A stretch of DNA of 64,000 nucleotides from SIG440 sp045646865 (GTDB lineage Bacteria; Bacillota; Clostridia; Monoglobales; Monoglobaceae): positions 1 to 64,000 of the forward strand of contig JAZRLM010000020.1 in NCBI GenBank assembly GCA_045646865.1, written 5' to 3'. The position numbers and the translations under genes are program-made. Position 1 is the stretch's first letter. Every line of letters begins with the position of its first letter. Positions 16,218 to 25,390 of the stretch are shown here, piece by piece. The notes under the pieces are model-generated. The model searched no databases and was not told where the DNA came from. It worked only from the letters and a program-made list of their open reading frames with translations.

Positions 16218-18218
16218 TCAGGCATTTAAGGAGTATTCCTTTTTAACCTCTTTGTCCGCTTTGGCAATAAGGCAAGCTATAATTCCAGCAAATACCGCCA
16301 CAGCAATCAAACCTGCGAAAAAGCCTTCACCATAATGACCCGTGGTAATTCGCGTACCAATCTGATAAACAAAAAACGCAATTGTATAGCCTGTAGCAAG
16401 CTGAAGAGCAATACCGCCAAGCAGCCATTTTTTATCCTTTATTTCAGCGTTCATAGCGCCGATTGCCGCAAAACAAGGCGGTGTATAAAGGTTAAACATC
16501 AGGCATGCAAGAGCAGCCGCAGCGGATATACCCATCACTCCTGCAACCTGACCGCCTGCTCCTTCTGCAAGCTGAAGAGCCTCGGTATCAATAAAATTTG
16601 AGATACCATAGACAACCGCTAACGTTCCGACCACATTTTCCTTGGCAATAAATCCGGTAAGTGATGCCGCCGCAATCTGCCATACACCAAAGCCAAGGGG
16701 TATCAGGAGTACAGCAACCGGCGATGCAATTGTTGCAAGAATTGATGTGTGTGCCATTCCTTCTTCAACCATTTCAAAATTCCAGTTGAACATCTGCATA
16801 ATCTGAATAACAGCATTGCAGACAAGAATGATTGTTCCTGCCTTAACTATGTAAGCCCAGCCGCGTGAACACATTGACAGAAATGCCCTTTTTATGCTTG
16901 GAATTTTGTATTCGGGCAATTCCATAATAAAGAATGACTTTTTGTTTTTTTGTCCTGCAATTTTATTTACAAGCAACGCACCCAAAAGAATAAGAGCTAT
17001 ACCAACAAAATACATCAGTGTTCCTACCCATGCCGCATCATCAAAAAACGCGCCTGCAAAAAGTGCTATTACCGGCAGCTTTGCGCCGCAAGGCATAAAC
17101 GGTGTCAGCATAGCCGTGGCACGGCGTTCTCTTTCGTTGCGGATTGTACGACAAGCCATAATTCCCGGGATAGCACAGCCTGTGCCCACAACAAAGGAAA
17201 TAACAGATTTACCCGAAAGCCCTACCTTTTTAAATATAGGGTCCAGAATAACAGTTGCACGTGCCATATAACCACAGTCTTCAAGAAGGGCAATCATGAA
17301 ATACATAACCATTACAAGAGGCAAAAACCCCACAACAGCACTTACACCGCCCACAATTCCGTCTACTAGAATTGACTGTAGCAAGGGATGCGCGTCTTCA
17401 ACCCACAGAGCAACAAGTTCACCAAATGCGTCTATCCAACTGCAAAGATAGTCCGCAAGATAAGGGCCTAAAGTTGCCTGAGAAATATTGAACACCAGAA
17501 ACATCACAACCGCAAACAAAGGAAGTCCTATAAAAGGATTGGTAAGAACCTTGTCAACCTTGTCCTGATTATTAAGTTTATTGGTTTTAATCTTTTTTGT
17601 TTCAACTTTTTCTACAATTTTGTTTACAAAATCAAAACGCCGTCTGTCAGCTCTTTCAACCTCTTTTCTGTCGTCAAGGTCAATATCGCCCTGATAAAAA
17701 GGCGCCTTTTGCGGCCTTCCCTTAAGGGATACTGCCGTTTTGACAACCTTTGCCAGGCCTTTATCCCTTGTGGTTGTTGCAACCGTTTCAACAACAGGGC
17801 AACCCAAAGCATCAGACAGGGCAGCAACATCAATTTTTGTTTCCTTTTTAGCATTGACGTCGCTTTTATTAAGAGCCACCACCACAGGAATACCAAGCTC
17901 AAGAAGCTGAGTTGTAAAGAAAAGGCTGCGGCTCAGATTGGTAGCATCGACAATATTTACAATCACATCGGGATGTTCATTTTTAACATAAGCGCTTGTT
18001 ATACTTTCCTCGGATGTAAACGGTGACATTGAATACGCACCCGGAAGGTCAACTGCAATAAGGTCTTCGTCAATACCGTTATACCTGTTTTTTATAAAAG
18101 CTTCTTTTTTATCTACAGTAACACCTGCCCAGTTGCCCACACGCTCGTTTCTGCCTGTGAGTACATTATACATTGTAGTTTTACCGCTGTTAGGGTTGCC
18201 TGCAAAAGCAATTCTCAT
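16218..18218 (-). CDS. feoB: Ferrous iron transporter B
   Basis: A 666-aa inner-membrane Fe(II) transporter. The N-terminal G domain has G1 GNPNSGKTT (7-15), the G3 DLPGAYS and G4 NKSD, followed by a helical GDI-like region. The membrane part carries two Gate repeats, including GCAIPGIMACRTI with the conserved Cys, and the FeoB C region TGFIAKENVVGTL. The ATG follows AAGGAGGACT. FeoA is upstream and the Cys-rich partner downstream, making a complete anaerobic iron uptake unit. Confidence 0.97.
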   Translation of the reverse strand: MRIAFAGNPNSGKTTMYNVLTGRNERVGNWAGVTVDKKEAFIKNRYNGIDEDLIAVDLPGAYSMSPFTSEESITSAYVKNEHPDVIVNIVDATNLSRSLFFTTQLLELGIPVVVALNKSDVNAKKETKIDVAALSDALGCPVVETVATTTRDKGLAKVVKTAVSLKGRPQKAPFYQGDIDLDDRKEVERADRRRFDFVNKIVEKVETKKIKTNKLNNQDKVDKVLTNPFIGLPLFAVVMFLVFNISQATLGPYLADYLCSWIDAFGELVALWVEDAHPLLQSILVDGIVGGVSAVVGFLPLVMVMYFMIALLEDCGYMARATVILDPIFKKVGLSGKSVISFVVGTGCAIPGIMACRTIRNERERRATAMLTPFMPCGAKLPVIALFAGAFFDDAAWVGTLMYFVGIALILLGALLVNKIAGQKNKKSFFIMELPEYKIPSIKRAFLSMCSRGWAYIVKAGTIILVCNAVIQIMQMFNWNFEMVEEGMAHTSILATIASPVAVLLIPLGFGVWQIAAASLTGFIAKENVVGTLAVVYGISNFIDTEALQLAEGAGGQVAGVMGISAAAALACLMFNLYTPPCFAAIGAMNAEIKDKKWLLGGIALQLATGYTIAFFVYQIGTRITTGHYGEGFFAGLIAVAVFAGIIACLIAKADKEVKKEYSLNA

Positions 18219-18270
18219 AACATAGTCCTCCTTATATGTATTTTAATCTAAAACAAAGTTAAATGTGTGT

Positions 18271-18290
18271 TGGTTAGTGTTGACTAACCA
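18271..18290. promoter_or_regulatory. Palindromic operator between feoA and feoB
   Basis: TGGTTAGT-gttg-ACTAACCA, a perfect 8-bp inverted repeat in the 111-nt gap between the feoA stop and the feoB start. It shares the TTAGT/ACTAA core with the two sites upstream of feoA, so it is probably bound by the same iron-responsive repressor (DtxR/IdeR/MntR-like by motif). Confidence 0.7.
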
Positions 18291-18329
18291 TATATTAAAA
18301 AATAAATCAGTGAATAGGCAACACGATAA

Positions 18330-18545
18330 TTACATTATCCATATTGCCGATGCCAACTGATTGTCGATATTATATCTGCCATCTTTAATAGCAACAACAC
18401 AACCGCCTTTCATACGAGAAATAACAGTAATAGGCTCACCACTATAACAACCCAAAGAAAACAGAAATGAATTAAGCTCTTCATCCGCTGTTTCAATCTG
18501 CTTGACGATATATTCTTTACCTTCTGTTGCTTCTGTCAGATTCAT
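18330..18545 (-). CDS. feoA: FeoA family protein
   Basis: A 71-aa SH3-like cytosolic partner of FeoB. The core LGCYSGEPITVISRMKGG and the final basic GRYNIDNQLA stretch fit the FeoA fold, and size is typical. The ATG at 18545 follows GAGGAGCAC. It is the first gene of the Feo unit, downstream of a promoter overlapped by two operator palindromes. Confidence 0.92.
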   Translation of the reverse strand: MNLTEATEGKEYIVKQIETADEELNSFLFSLGCYSGEPITVISRMKGGCVVAIKDGRYNIDNQLASAIWIM

Positions 18546-18568
18546 ATGTGCTCCTCATAATTCATATT

Positions 18569-18625
18569 AAGTTAGTTGTATCTAACTTCTTTGGTTAGTT
18601 TAGCATAACTAACCACCTTTGTCAA
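18569..18625 (-). promoter_or_regulatory. feoA promoter overlapped by two DtxR-like operators
   Basis: The minus-strand promoter is TTGACA (18625-18620), 17 bp, TAAACT (18602-18597). Palindrome 1, TGGTTAGTT-tagcat-AACTAACCA (18592-18615), covers the -10 and spacer. Palindrome 2, AAGTTAG-ttgtat-CTAACTT (18569-18588), covers the start-site region. The layout implies repression by a metal-loaded dimer. The arms resemble the DtxR/IdeR consensus (TTAGGTTA...TAACCTAA) more than a Fur box. Confidence 0.8.
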
Positions 18626-18708
18626 TATTTTTTATAAATTTTATTTCATATTTATTCATAATATACATATTTATATTAATATGTTTTATATTTTTTGTTA
18701 GATTTCTA

Positions 18709-18737
18709 TTGACAAGAGGTGATTTGAGGATTATAAT
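18709..18737 (+). promoter_or_regulatory. Promoter of the MgtC-family gene
   Basis: TTGACA (18709-18714), 17 bp, TATAAT (18732-18737); the ribosome site AAAGGAG follows at 18752. Confidence 0.85.
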
Positions 18738-18766
18738 GTTAGAATATATTTAAAGGAGTGACTAAT

Positions 18767-19483
18767 ATGTTTGAAAGTATAGTGGCTTACTTTACAAGCG
18801 GACATTTTTTATTTCATCTTGAGCTTTTAGGCAGAATTTTTATAGCATTTCTTTGCGGAGCCTTTATCGGTCATGAAAGAAAAACCCGCGGCAAAGGTGC
18901 AGGAACCCGAACCCACTCCATTGTGTCAATTGCCTCCTGCCTTCTTATGATAATATCTCAGTATGGCTTTGCCGATTTCCTTAACCACTTCAGCGGAACG
19001 GGTGTAAACATTAATCACGACCCCTCCAGAATTGCTGCACAGATTGTTACAGGTATCGGTTTTCTTGGTGCAGGTATGATTTTTGTACATAAAAGAATCA
19101 TTACCGGTCTTACAACTGCTGCAGGAATATGGGCAACGGCAGGTATCGGTATGTCAATCGGCGCAGGAATGTATTTTATCAGTATAACAACAACTATCGT
19201 TATTGTAATTATCCAGATAATCTCACACAGAGATTTTAAATTTTTTACCCACTATATTGATATTGAATATACCCTTATCGTCAACGACAAGGAAAAAGCT
19301 CTGGATTTAATAAATGAAGTTGCAGAAAAATATGATTTATCCACAACCAATCTTGAGATAATGTATAAAACAGACGACCTTTATTATATCAATATTATAG
19401 CAAATACTCTCCACAACCCTGACAGAATGGAGCTAGCAAATCTGTTCAGTCGGAATGATTTTGTTGTTTCGGTTAAAATGTAA
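18767..19483 (+). CDS. MgtC/SapB family membrane protein
   Basis: A 238-aa protein with four to five N-terminal helices carrying the MgtC core: FLCGAFIGHERKTRGKGAGTRTH (Arg/Lys-rich cytosolic loop), then RIAAQIVTGIGFLGAGMIF. A C-terminal ACT-like soluble domain follows (about 160-238). MgtC proteins are linked to Mg2+ limitation and membrane-potential homeostasis, though transport is disputed. The ATG at 18767 has AAAGGAGTG at good spacing. Confidence 0.9.
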   Translation: MFESIVAYFTSGHFLFHLELLGRIFIAFLCGAFIGHERKTRGKGAGTRTHSIVSIASCLLMIISQYGFADFLNHFSGTGVNINHDPSRIAAQIVTGIGFLGAGMIFVHKRIITGLTTAAGIWATAGIGMSIGAGMYFISITTTIVIVIIQIISHRDFKFFTHYIDIEYTLIVNDKEKALDLINEVAEKYDLSTTNLEIMYKTDDLYYINIIANTLHNPDRMELANLFSRNDFVVSVKM

Positions 19484-19500
19484 TTTTTAAATATACGTCA

Positions 19501-19555
19501 AAGCGGCTGCAAAATGCAGCCGCTTTCTGAAGTGCTCTGCATCGCAGAGCACTTT
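19501..19555. terminator. Paired convergent terminators between MgtC gene and dapB
   Basis: Two hairpins: AAGCGGCTGC/GCAGCCGCTT (19501-19525) and AAGTGCTCTGC/GCAGAGCACTT (19530-19554) with a T tail. They separate the converging MgtC and dapB genes and can serve both strands. Confidence 0.85.
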
Positions 19556-19561
19556 TTAAAT

Positions 19562-20320
19562 TTATTCTTTTACAAGATCGGTCATATTATAAAGACCGGG
19601 GACTTTGCCCTGCATAAAGATTGCAGCACGAACCGCTCCTACTGCAAACACGGTTTTTGATGTTGCCTGATGCTTGATTTCGATAACCTCGTCGGTGCCT
19701 GCAAATATAACGGTATGCTCGCCCACAATATTTCCGCCGCGAACTGCGTGGATACCAATTTCTTCCTTGTCTCTCTTCTTTCTCACAGAGTGACGGTCAT
19801 AGGTATACTTGGGGTCATATGCCACAGTATCTGCAATTGCATCTGCGATGGCAAGGGCTGTACCGCTTGGAGCATCAAGTTTTTGGTTGTGATGTTTTTC
19901 AACAATTTCAATATCAAAATTATCTTCAAGGAGCTTGGATGCCTTGCAAACCAAGTCAATCAACAGATTTACACCGATTGACATATTTGCCGAGAAGAAA
20001 ATCGGGGTTTCCTTTGAATAAAATTCCAGTTTGGAAAGCTGTTCCTTTGAAAGACCTGTTGTGCAGATAACCGCAGGAATTTTATTATCCTTTGCATAGT
20101 CAAGAATTGCATCGGTCATAGAAACGTGTGAAAAGTCGATTATGCAGTCAATCTTTTCTGTAACCTTATCAAGACTGTCATAAACAGGAAAGTCAACAGA
20201 TGTTGTGTCCATAACATCATATCCTGCCGCAACAGTTATAAGGTCGCTGTGCTGTGCAATAACTGCCTTCACGGCGTTTCCCATCTTTCCGTTTGCTCCG
20301 CATAAAAGTATATTTATCAT
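19562..20320 (-). CDS. dapB: 4-hydroxy-tetrahydrodipicolinate reductase
   Basis: NAD(P)H-dependent reductase of the lysine/DAP pathway, 252 aa. N-terminal Rossmann motif LCGANGKMGNAV (5-16). The conserved DapB signature EKHHNQKLDAPSGTA (about 140-154) has the catalytic His-His and substrate-binding Lys. The C-terminus VGAVRAAIF is also typical. It is the last gene of asd-dapA-dapB. Confidence 0.97.
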   Translation of the reverse strand: MINILLCGANGKMGNAVKAVIAQHSDLITVAAGYDVMDTTSVDFPVYDSLDKVTEKIDCIIDFSHVSMTDAILDYAKDNKIPAVICTTGLSKEQLSKLEFYSKETPIFFSANMSIGVNLLIDLVCKASKLLEDNFDIEIVEKHHNQKLDAPSGTALAIADAIADTVAYDPKYTYDRHSVRKKRDKEEIGIHAVRGGNIVGEHTVIFAGTDEVIEIKHQATSKTVFAVGAVRAAIFMQGKVPGLYNMTDLVKE

Positions 20321-20376
20321 TAGTAGTCACCTCTTGTACAGCCGTGGAGATGTTTCGGTCTGCACTCTGCATTTGT

Positions 20377-21264
20377 TTATTTAAGTTTTAAGCCATAATT
20401 GATCATAGACGTTTTCAGTCTTTCAAGATTTTTCTCCTCCATCTCGCAGAGGGGAAGTCTTAAAATTCCCACATCAAAACCTAAAAGGTTCATCGCCGTC
20501 TTTACGGGTATGGGGTTAACCTCGTAAAACATTGCATCCATAATATCAAGCATACCAAGGTATATTTTGTTTGCATCGGCTAGATTACCCTCTTCTGCAA
20601 ACTTGCACATATTATGTGTTTCCTCGGGCAGTATGTTGGCAATTACAGAAATAACACCCTGACATCCGATAGCCACAAGGGGAACTGTTACATCGTCATT
20701 GCCCGAATAGATAGCAAGATTGGTGTGCGCCCTGATTTTTGCCGCAAATGCAACATCGCCGCTTGCTTCCTTGATGGCATTTATGTTTTCGTACTTTTCG
20801 TCAAGAAACTTCAGTGTATCAAGTGATATTGATACACCTGTTCTTGAGGGAACATTATAAAGAATTATAGGCAGCCTTGTATTCTCGGCGATTTTGCCGT
20901 AATGTGCGCATAATCCCTTTTGGGTTGCCTTGTTGTAATATGGTGTAACCAAAAGAAGTCCCTCATAGCCCACCGATTCGGCATATTGGCACAGACGAAT
21001 GGCGCTGTTTGTGTCATTGCTGCCCGTACCTGCAATCATAGGTATTCTGCCCTTTGCAATATCAACACAGAACTTAAGTACTTCTTCGTGCTCCTCCATT
21101 GTCATGGTTGAGCCCTCGCCCGTTGTTCCGCAGATAATCAGCGCGTCTGTCTTGTGTGTAATGTGAAACTCAATCAATTCTTCAAGTTTGGGATAATTTA
21201 CTCCGCTTTCAGTAAATGGTGTAACCAAAGCAACACCTGAACCTGTGAATATGGGTTTTTTCAT
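20377..21264 (-). CDS. dapA: 4-hydroxy-tetrahydrodipicolinate synthase
   Basis: Condenses pyruvate with aspartate semialdehyde. It is a TIM-barrel lyase of 295 aa. The TGEGSTMT loop, the Tyr of PIILYNVPSRTG and the Schiff-base Lys in AIKEASGD are present. The ATG at 21264 (MKKPIFTGSG) gives the usual DapA N-terminus; the frame is open a further 11 codons without a good ribosome site. Confidence 0.96.
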   Translation of the reverse strand: MKKPIFTGSGVALVTPFTESGVNYPKLEELIEFHITHKTDALIICGTTGEGSTMTMEEHEEVLKFCVDIAKGRIPMIAGTGSNDTNSAIRLCQYAESVGYEGLLLVTPYYNKATQKGLCAHYGKIAENTRLPIILYNVPSRTGVSISLDTLKFLDEKYENINAIKEASGDVAFAAKIRAHTNLAIYSGNDDVTVPLVAIGCQGVISVIANILPEETHNMCKFAEEGNLADANKIYLGMLDIMDAMFYEVNPIPVKTAMNLLGFDVGILRLPLCEMEEKNLERLKTSMINYGLKLK

Positions 21265-21362
21265 AAAATCACACAACCTTTCTTCCCACGAAAACATTCA
21301 ATAATTATCATCGCCGTTGTGGGATACGACTCTGCTTTATGTTTCGTAATGTAAAGGTTTAA

Positions 21363-22442
21363 TTAGTCAAAATAACCCTTTGCCGCAAGAAGCTCTGCCA
21401 TAAGAACAGCACCGCCTGCCGCACCGCGAAGGGTATTGTGTGAAAGGCACACAAACTTGTAGTCGTACTGGCTGTCTTCACGAAGACGTCCCATTGAAAC
21501 TGCCATACCGCCCTCTAAATTACGTTCAAGCTTTGCCTGAGGACGGTTATCTTCTTCAAAATAGTTAAGGAACTGCTTTGGAGCAGAAGGAAGTTCAAGC
21601 TCCTGAGGAACACCCTTAAAGTTCTTCCAGTCTTCCTTAATCTGTTCGATAGTGGGCTTATTTTCAAATCTTACGAATACAGCCGCTGTGTGACCGTCAG
21701 ATACGGGAACACGCAGACACTGTGTTGTGATAGCAGGAGTAGTTGCATCAACGATTTCGTCGCCTTCAATCTTACCCCAGATTTTAAGAGGCTCGATTTC
21801 ACTCTTTTCTTCCTCGCCGCCGATATAGGGGATAAGGTTGTCAACCATTTCGGGCCAGGTTTCAAAGGTTTTACCTGCACCTGAAATTGCCTGATATGTG
21901 CAGGCAAGAACTTCCTTGATACCATATTTCATCAAAGGATGAAGTGCGGGAACATAGCTCTGGAGTGAGCAGTTTGACTTAACAGATACAAAACCGCGCT
22001 TTGTACCGAGTCTTTTGCGCTGTGCTGCAATGATTTCTGCGTGCTCGGGGTTGATTTCGGGAACAATCATAGGAACGTCCTTTGTGTGTCTGTGTGCCGA
22101 GTTGTTTGAAACAACGGGACATTCTGCCTTGGCATATGCTTCTTCAAGAGCCTTGATTTCGTCCTTCTTCATATCAACGGCGCAGAAAACAAAGTCAACC
22201 TGTGCTGCGATTTTTTCGATTTCGGCAGTTGCATCAAGGATAACCATATCCTTTACCTTTTCGGGAATATCAACTGTCATTGCCCAACGGCTGCCAACAG
22301 CCTCGGTATATTTTTTGCCTGCACTTCTTGATGATGCGGCAAGCACCTTTATATTGAACCACGGATGGTCAGCAAGCAGAGTTATAAATCTCTGACCTAC
22401 CATACCGGTAGCACCAATAATACCTACGTTATAATTTTTCAT
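21363..22442 (-). CDS. asd: Aspartate-semialdehyde dehydrogenase
   Basis: Reduces aspartyl phosphate to the semialdehyde feeding DapA. A 359-aa enzyme with N-terminal GATGMVGQRF (10-19), the active-site Cys in SNCSLQS, and the late HTAAVFVRFE motif. The longer form and the SNNSAHR segment resemble the archaeal/fungal-type Asd subgroup rather than the E. coli one. It is first in the operon, with ribosome site AAGGAGGAT. No lysine riboswitch or T-box is visible in the 160-nt leader. Confidence 0.95.
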   Translation of the reverse strand: MKNYNVGIIGATGMVGQRFITLLADHPWFNIKVLAASSRSAGKKYTEAVGSRWAMTVDIPEKVKDMVILDATAEIEKIAAQVDFVFCAVDMKKDEIKALEEAYAKAECPVVSNNSAHRHTKDVPMIVPEINPEHAEIIAAQRKRLGTKRGFVSVKSNCSLQSYVPALHPLMKYGIKEVLACTYQAISGAGKTFETWPEMVDNLIPYIGGEEEKSEIEPLKIWGKIEGDEIVDATTPAITTQCLRVPVSDGHTAAVFVRFENKPTIEQIKEDWKNFKGVPQELELPSAPKQFLNYFEEDNRPQAKLERNLEGGMAVSMGRLREDSQYDYKFVCLSHNTLRGAAGGAVLMAELLAAKGYFD

Positions 22443-22479
22443 TGTGAAAAATCCTCCTTATGTAATTTCTATCCTTAAT

Positions 22480-22508
22480 ATTATATGATATTGTATCAAG
22501 AATGTCAA
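22480..22508 (-). promoter_or_regulatory. Promoter of asd-dapA-dapB
   Basis: TTGACA (22508-22503), 17 bp, TATAAT (22485-22480), 38 bp upstream of the asd start. Confidence 0.88.
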
Positions 22509-22613
22509 TTATTTTTTGTAACACAATTTTAACATAAAATAAAAGGATTTTCGCCGATATTTGTCGAATTTTCATTAATAGAAAACTAATTTTTTCGGAT
22601 AGGGTTGTTTACT

Positions 22614-24218
22614 ATGCAGAAATTGTTAAAAATTTATATAGTTGCAGTTATTATAACTCTGATTTTGTGTTGCCTTTCAATGACCGCGGGCGCCGCAGAA
22701 TATCAGGACACTTTGCGTGTTGGTATATACTATGGCAGCAGTACGGTTGACAGCCTTAACCTTGAAAGTGACGCAGGCTTTGTCCTTGGTTATACAACAG
22801 GCAGAGATTTTTATGAATTTGATAAAACCGATGTTGACGAAGTAACTGTTTCACAAAAGGCAAGTGCCACACACCACATCCTTTGCTACTCTTTTGATAA
22901 CGAAGAAGACTTTACCGAAAAGCTTACCGAACTGCGTGATTTGGGAGAAAACATCTTCCCTGCTTATTACGACTCTCGGTACTGCATTCTGTCAGGCACC
23001 TTTGAAACCCTGAACGATGCTAAATGGGAGACAGAAAACGGCTCTCTTGGCGGTACAGCAATCCGCCTTTCGGCAAATGCATTTTATGTTACAGATTCCA
23101 ATAACGGCACCGTACTCTTTGTATCCGACCATTCAAGCCACAACCCGGCTATATTTACTTCGGATGCCGAAGATACCGATGCCCTGCTTACCATATCGGG
23201 CTCGGCAGGCGGAACTTACCGCGGCGGATTTGAATGCAGCAAGCGTGCAGAAAACGGATTGACGGTTGTAAACATTGTCCCTGTTGAGGATTACCTTTAC
23301 AGCGTTGTATGCCGTGAAATGTCATCAAGCTGGCCTGTTGAGGCTCTTAAAGTTCAGGCGGTCTGTGCAAGGAACTTTGCCCTTGGCAGAATTAACTATC
23401 ACAAGCAATACGGCTTTGATGTGTGCCGTACGGTATGCTGTCAGGCATATTCCTCTGCCGCTGACCAAAGCGAAAGTGTTCACACAGCAGTTGACGAAAC
23501 CCGCGGTGAACTGCTGTTTTATGAGAATGAACTTGTTCAGGCGGTGTATTCTTCATCAATGGGTTCTTCAACCGAAAACGTTAAAAATGTGTGGGGAAGC
23601 TCCTTCCCTTATCTTGTGAGTGTTGAAAACCCTTATGAGGATACCGAAAACATATACAACGGCAAATGGGAGAAAACCCTTACAACAAAACGCGCTACCG
23701 AGATTATGGCAAATGCTGGTTATAATATTGGCGAAGTGGTTTCAATAACTGCAGTTGAATATTCTGATGCAGGACGTGTTTTAAAGCTTAAGGTCAAGGG
23801 TACAAACGGTGAGCACACCTTTGAACGCGAAAGATGCCGCACCATTTTCAGTGAGGCTACATACAGTCAGAAGTATACCGTTGAAAAAGGTGGTGCCTGC
23901 ACCTATTCCAAAGTTAAGGTTATATCAGGAAAAGGTATAAGCAACAAGGTTCTTGATAATGTATCAATCCTCTCATCCACCGATACAGTCACAGTAGTTA
24001 GCGGAGATTTTGTTACCACAGACGGAAACACAAAAAAGACTTATAAAACCATAAAATCCGGTGTTGACCCTGACACCTATGTGTTCATAGGTGAAGGCTG
24101 GGGGCACGGCGTTGGAATGAGCCAGTACGGTGCCAAGGGTATGGCAGAAGCAGGCTTTGATTATGAAGAAATTCTTACCCACTACTACACCGGCACACAT
24201 TTAGAACAAGCATATTAA
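22614..24218 (+). CDS. SpoIID/LytB domain-containing secreted protein
   Basis: A 534-aa protein: a signal peptide (YIVAVIITLILCCLSMTAGAA), an N-terminal region of unknown fold, and a SpoIID domain from about residue 215 to 440. Its diagnostic segments are VEDYLYSVVCREMSSSWPVEALKVQAVCAR and, near the end, GWGHGVGMSQYGAKGMA. SpoIID is a lytic transglycosylase acting on denuded glycan in engulfment; family members outside sporulation also exist. A sporulation role is possible but not shown by neighbours. The start is the ATG at 22614; the ribosome site is weak (AGGG). Confidence 0.88.
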   Translation: MQKLLKIYIVAVIITLILCCLSMTAGAAEYQDTLRVGIYYGSSTVDSLNLESDAGFVLGYTTGRDFYEFDKTDVDEVTVSQKASATHHILCYSFDNEEDFTEKLTELRDLGENIFPAYYDSRYCILSGTFETLNDAKWETENGSLGGTAIRLSANAFYVTDSNNGTVLFVSDHSSHNPAIFTSDAEDTDALLTISGSAGGTYRGGFECSKRAENGLTVVNIVPVEDYLYSVVCREMSSSWPVEALKVQAVCARNFALGRINYHKQYGFDVCRTVCCQAYSSAADQSESVHTAVDETRGELLFYENELVQAVYSSSMGSSTENVKNVWGSSFPYLVSVENPYEDTENIYNGKWEKTLTTKRATEIMANAGYNIGEVVSITAVEYSDAGRVLKLKVKGTNGEHTFERERCRTIFSEATYSQKYTVEKGGACTYSKVKVISGKGISNKVLDNVSILSSTDTVTVVSGDFVTTDGNTKKTYKTIKSGVDPDTYVFIGEGWGHGVGMSQYGAKGMAEAGFDYEEILTHYYTGTHLEQAY

Positions 24219-24238
24219 AGCTGAAAGGAACTGTTATT

Positions 24239-25264
24239 TTGGATATAAAAGATTTTTACTATGACCTGCCCGAAGGGATGATTGCGCAAACACCACTTGA
24301 GGACAGAACAGCATCAAAGCTTATGGTGTTAAACCGCAAAACTCACGAAATTACACATAAACATTTTTATGATATTGTTGATTATCTCAGTCCCGGCGAC
24401 TGCCTTGTGATGAATAATACCCGTGTTATCCCTGCGCGTCTTTACGGCGTTAAGGAAGGCAGCGGCGGAAAGATTGAATTTCTTCTACTGAAACGAATCA
24501 ACATAAACACCTGGGAAGTTATCTTAAAACCCGGCAGAAAGGCACGCGAGGGAGCACGTTTTGTTTTTGGTGACGGACTTTTAAAAGCAGAAGTAATTGA
24601 AGTCCGCGATGACGGAAATCGCATTGTGCGCTTTGAGTTTGACGGTGTGTGGGAAGAAATCCTGGACAAGCTTGGCGAGATGCCCCTTCCCCCTTATATC
24701 AAGGAAAAGCTGCAGGATAAAAACCGTTATCAGACAGTTTATTCCAAAATCGAAGGCTCGGCGGCGGCACCAACTGCAGGTCTGCACTTCACCGATGCCC
24801 TTATTGAAAAAATTAGGGACAAAGGCGTTAAGGTTGCCTTTGTTACCTTGCACGTTGGTCTTGGAACATTCCGCCCTGTGTCATGCGACAATATTGAAGA
24901 CCATCATATGCACTCGGAATATTACGAGGTATCAAAAGAAACCGCCGACATAATAAACGAAACCCGCAAATCAGGGGGCAGAATTATAGCTGTTGGCACC
25001 ACATCAGTGCGAACACTTGAATCTGTTGCCGCAGATGACGGCACAATCCCCGTACAGTCAGGAAACACACAGATATTCATATACCCCGGCTATAAATTCA
25101 AGGTAGTTGATGCTCTTATCACCAACTTCCACCTTCCCGAATCAACACTTCTGATGCTGATTTCGGCATTGTACGACAGAGAACATATTATGGACGCATA
25201 CAAAGAGGCTATCGCCGAAAATTACAGATTTTTCAGTTTTGGCGATGCAATGCTCATCACATAA
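24239..25264 (+). CDS. queA: tRNA preQ1(34) S-adenosylmethionine ribosyltransferase-isomerase
   Basis: Transfers the ribosyl part of AdoMet to preQ1 in tRNA to make epoxyqueuosine. A 341-aa protein with N-terminal YDLPEGMIAQTPLEDR, central AAPTAGLHFT and C-terminal NFHLPESTLLMLISA, all diagnostic of QueA. The start is TTG at 24239, with GAAAGGAAC upstream; no ATG fits. It sits 20 nt after the SpoIID gene and before tgt. Confidence 0.96.
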   Translation: MDIKDFYYDLPEGMIAQTPLEDRTASKLMVLNRKTHEITHKHFYDIVDYLSPGDCLVMNNTRVIPARLYGVKEGSGGKIEFLLLKRININTWEVILKPGRKAREGARFVFGDGLLKAEVIEVRDDGNRIVRFEFDGVWEEILDKLGEMPLPPYIKEKLQDKNRYQTVYSKIEGSAAAPTAGLHFTDALIEKIRDKGVKVAFVTLHVGLGTFRPVSCDNIEDHHMHSEYYEVSKETADIINETRKSGGRIIAVGTTSVRTLESVAADDGTIPVQSGNTQIFIYPGYKFKVVDALITNFHLPESTLLMLISALYDREHIMDAYKEAIAENYRFFSFGDAMLIT

Positions 25265-25295
25265 TGGATGAGCAAAAGAAAAATTAATAACTAAA

Positions 25296-25359
25296 AATGA
25301 ATAATTTTTTCAATAATTTTTAATTGTTCATCATTCATTGTGCGGCATTTTATATGCCG
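25296..25359. repeat. Imperfect palindrome plus hairpin between queA and tgt
   Basis: AATGAATAATTT... at 25296 is mirrored by ...CATCATTCATT ending at 25339 as a long A/T-rich imperfect palindrome. A short stem CGGCAT/ATGCCG follows (25343-25359). It is probably an intergenic repeat; no T run follows, so termination is unlikely. Confidence 0.5.
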
Positions 25360-25390
25360 TCACTGCCACAGAACAGAAAGGTAATTATAT

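Noticed and set aside
22443..22613. Lysine riboswitch or T-box upstream of asd
   Set aside because: The promoter is 38 bp from the start codon, leaving no room for a leader aptamer.
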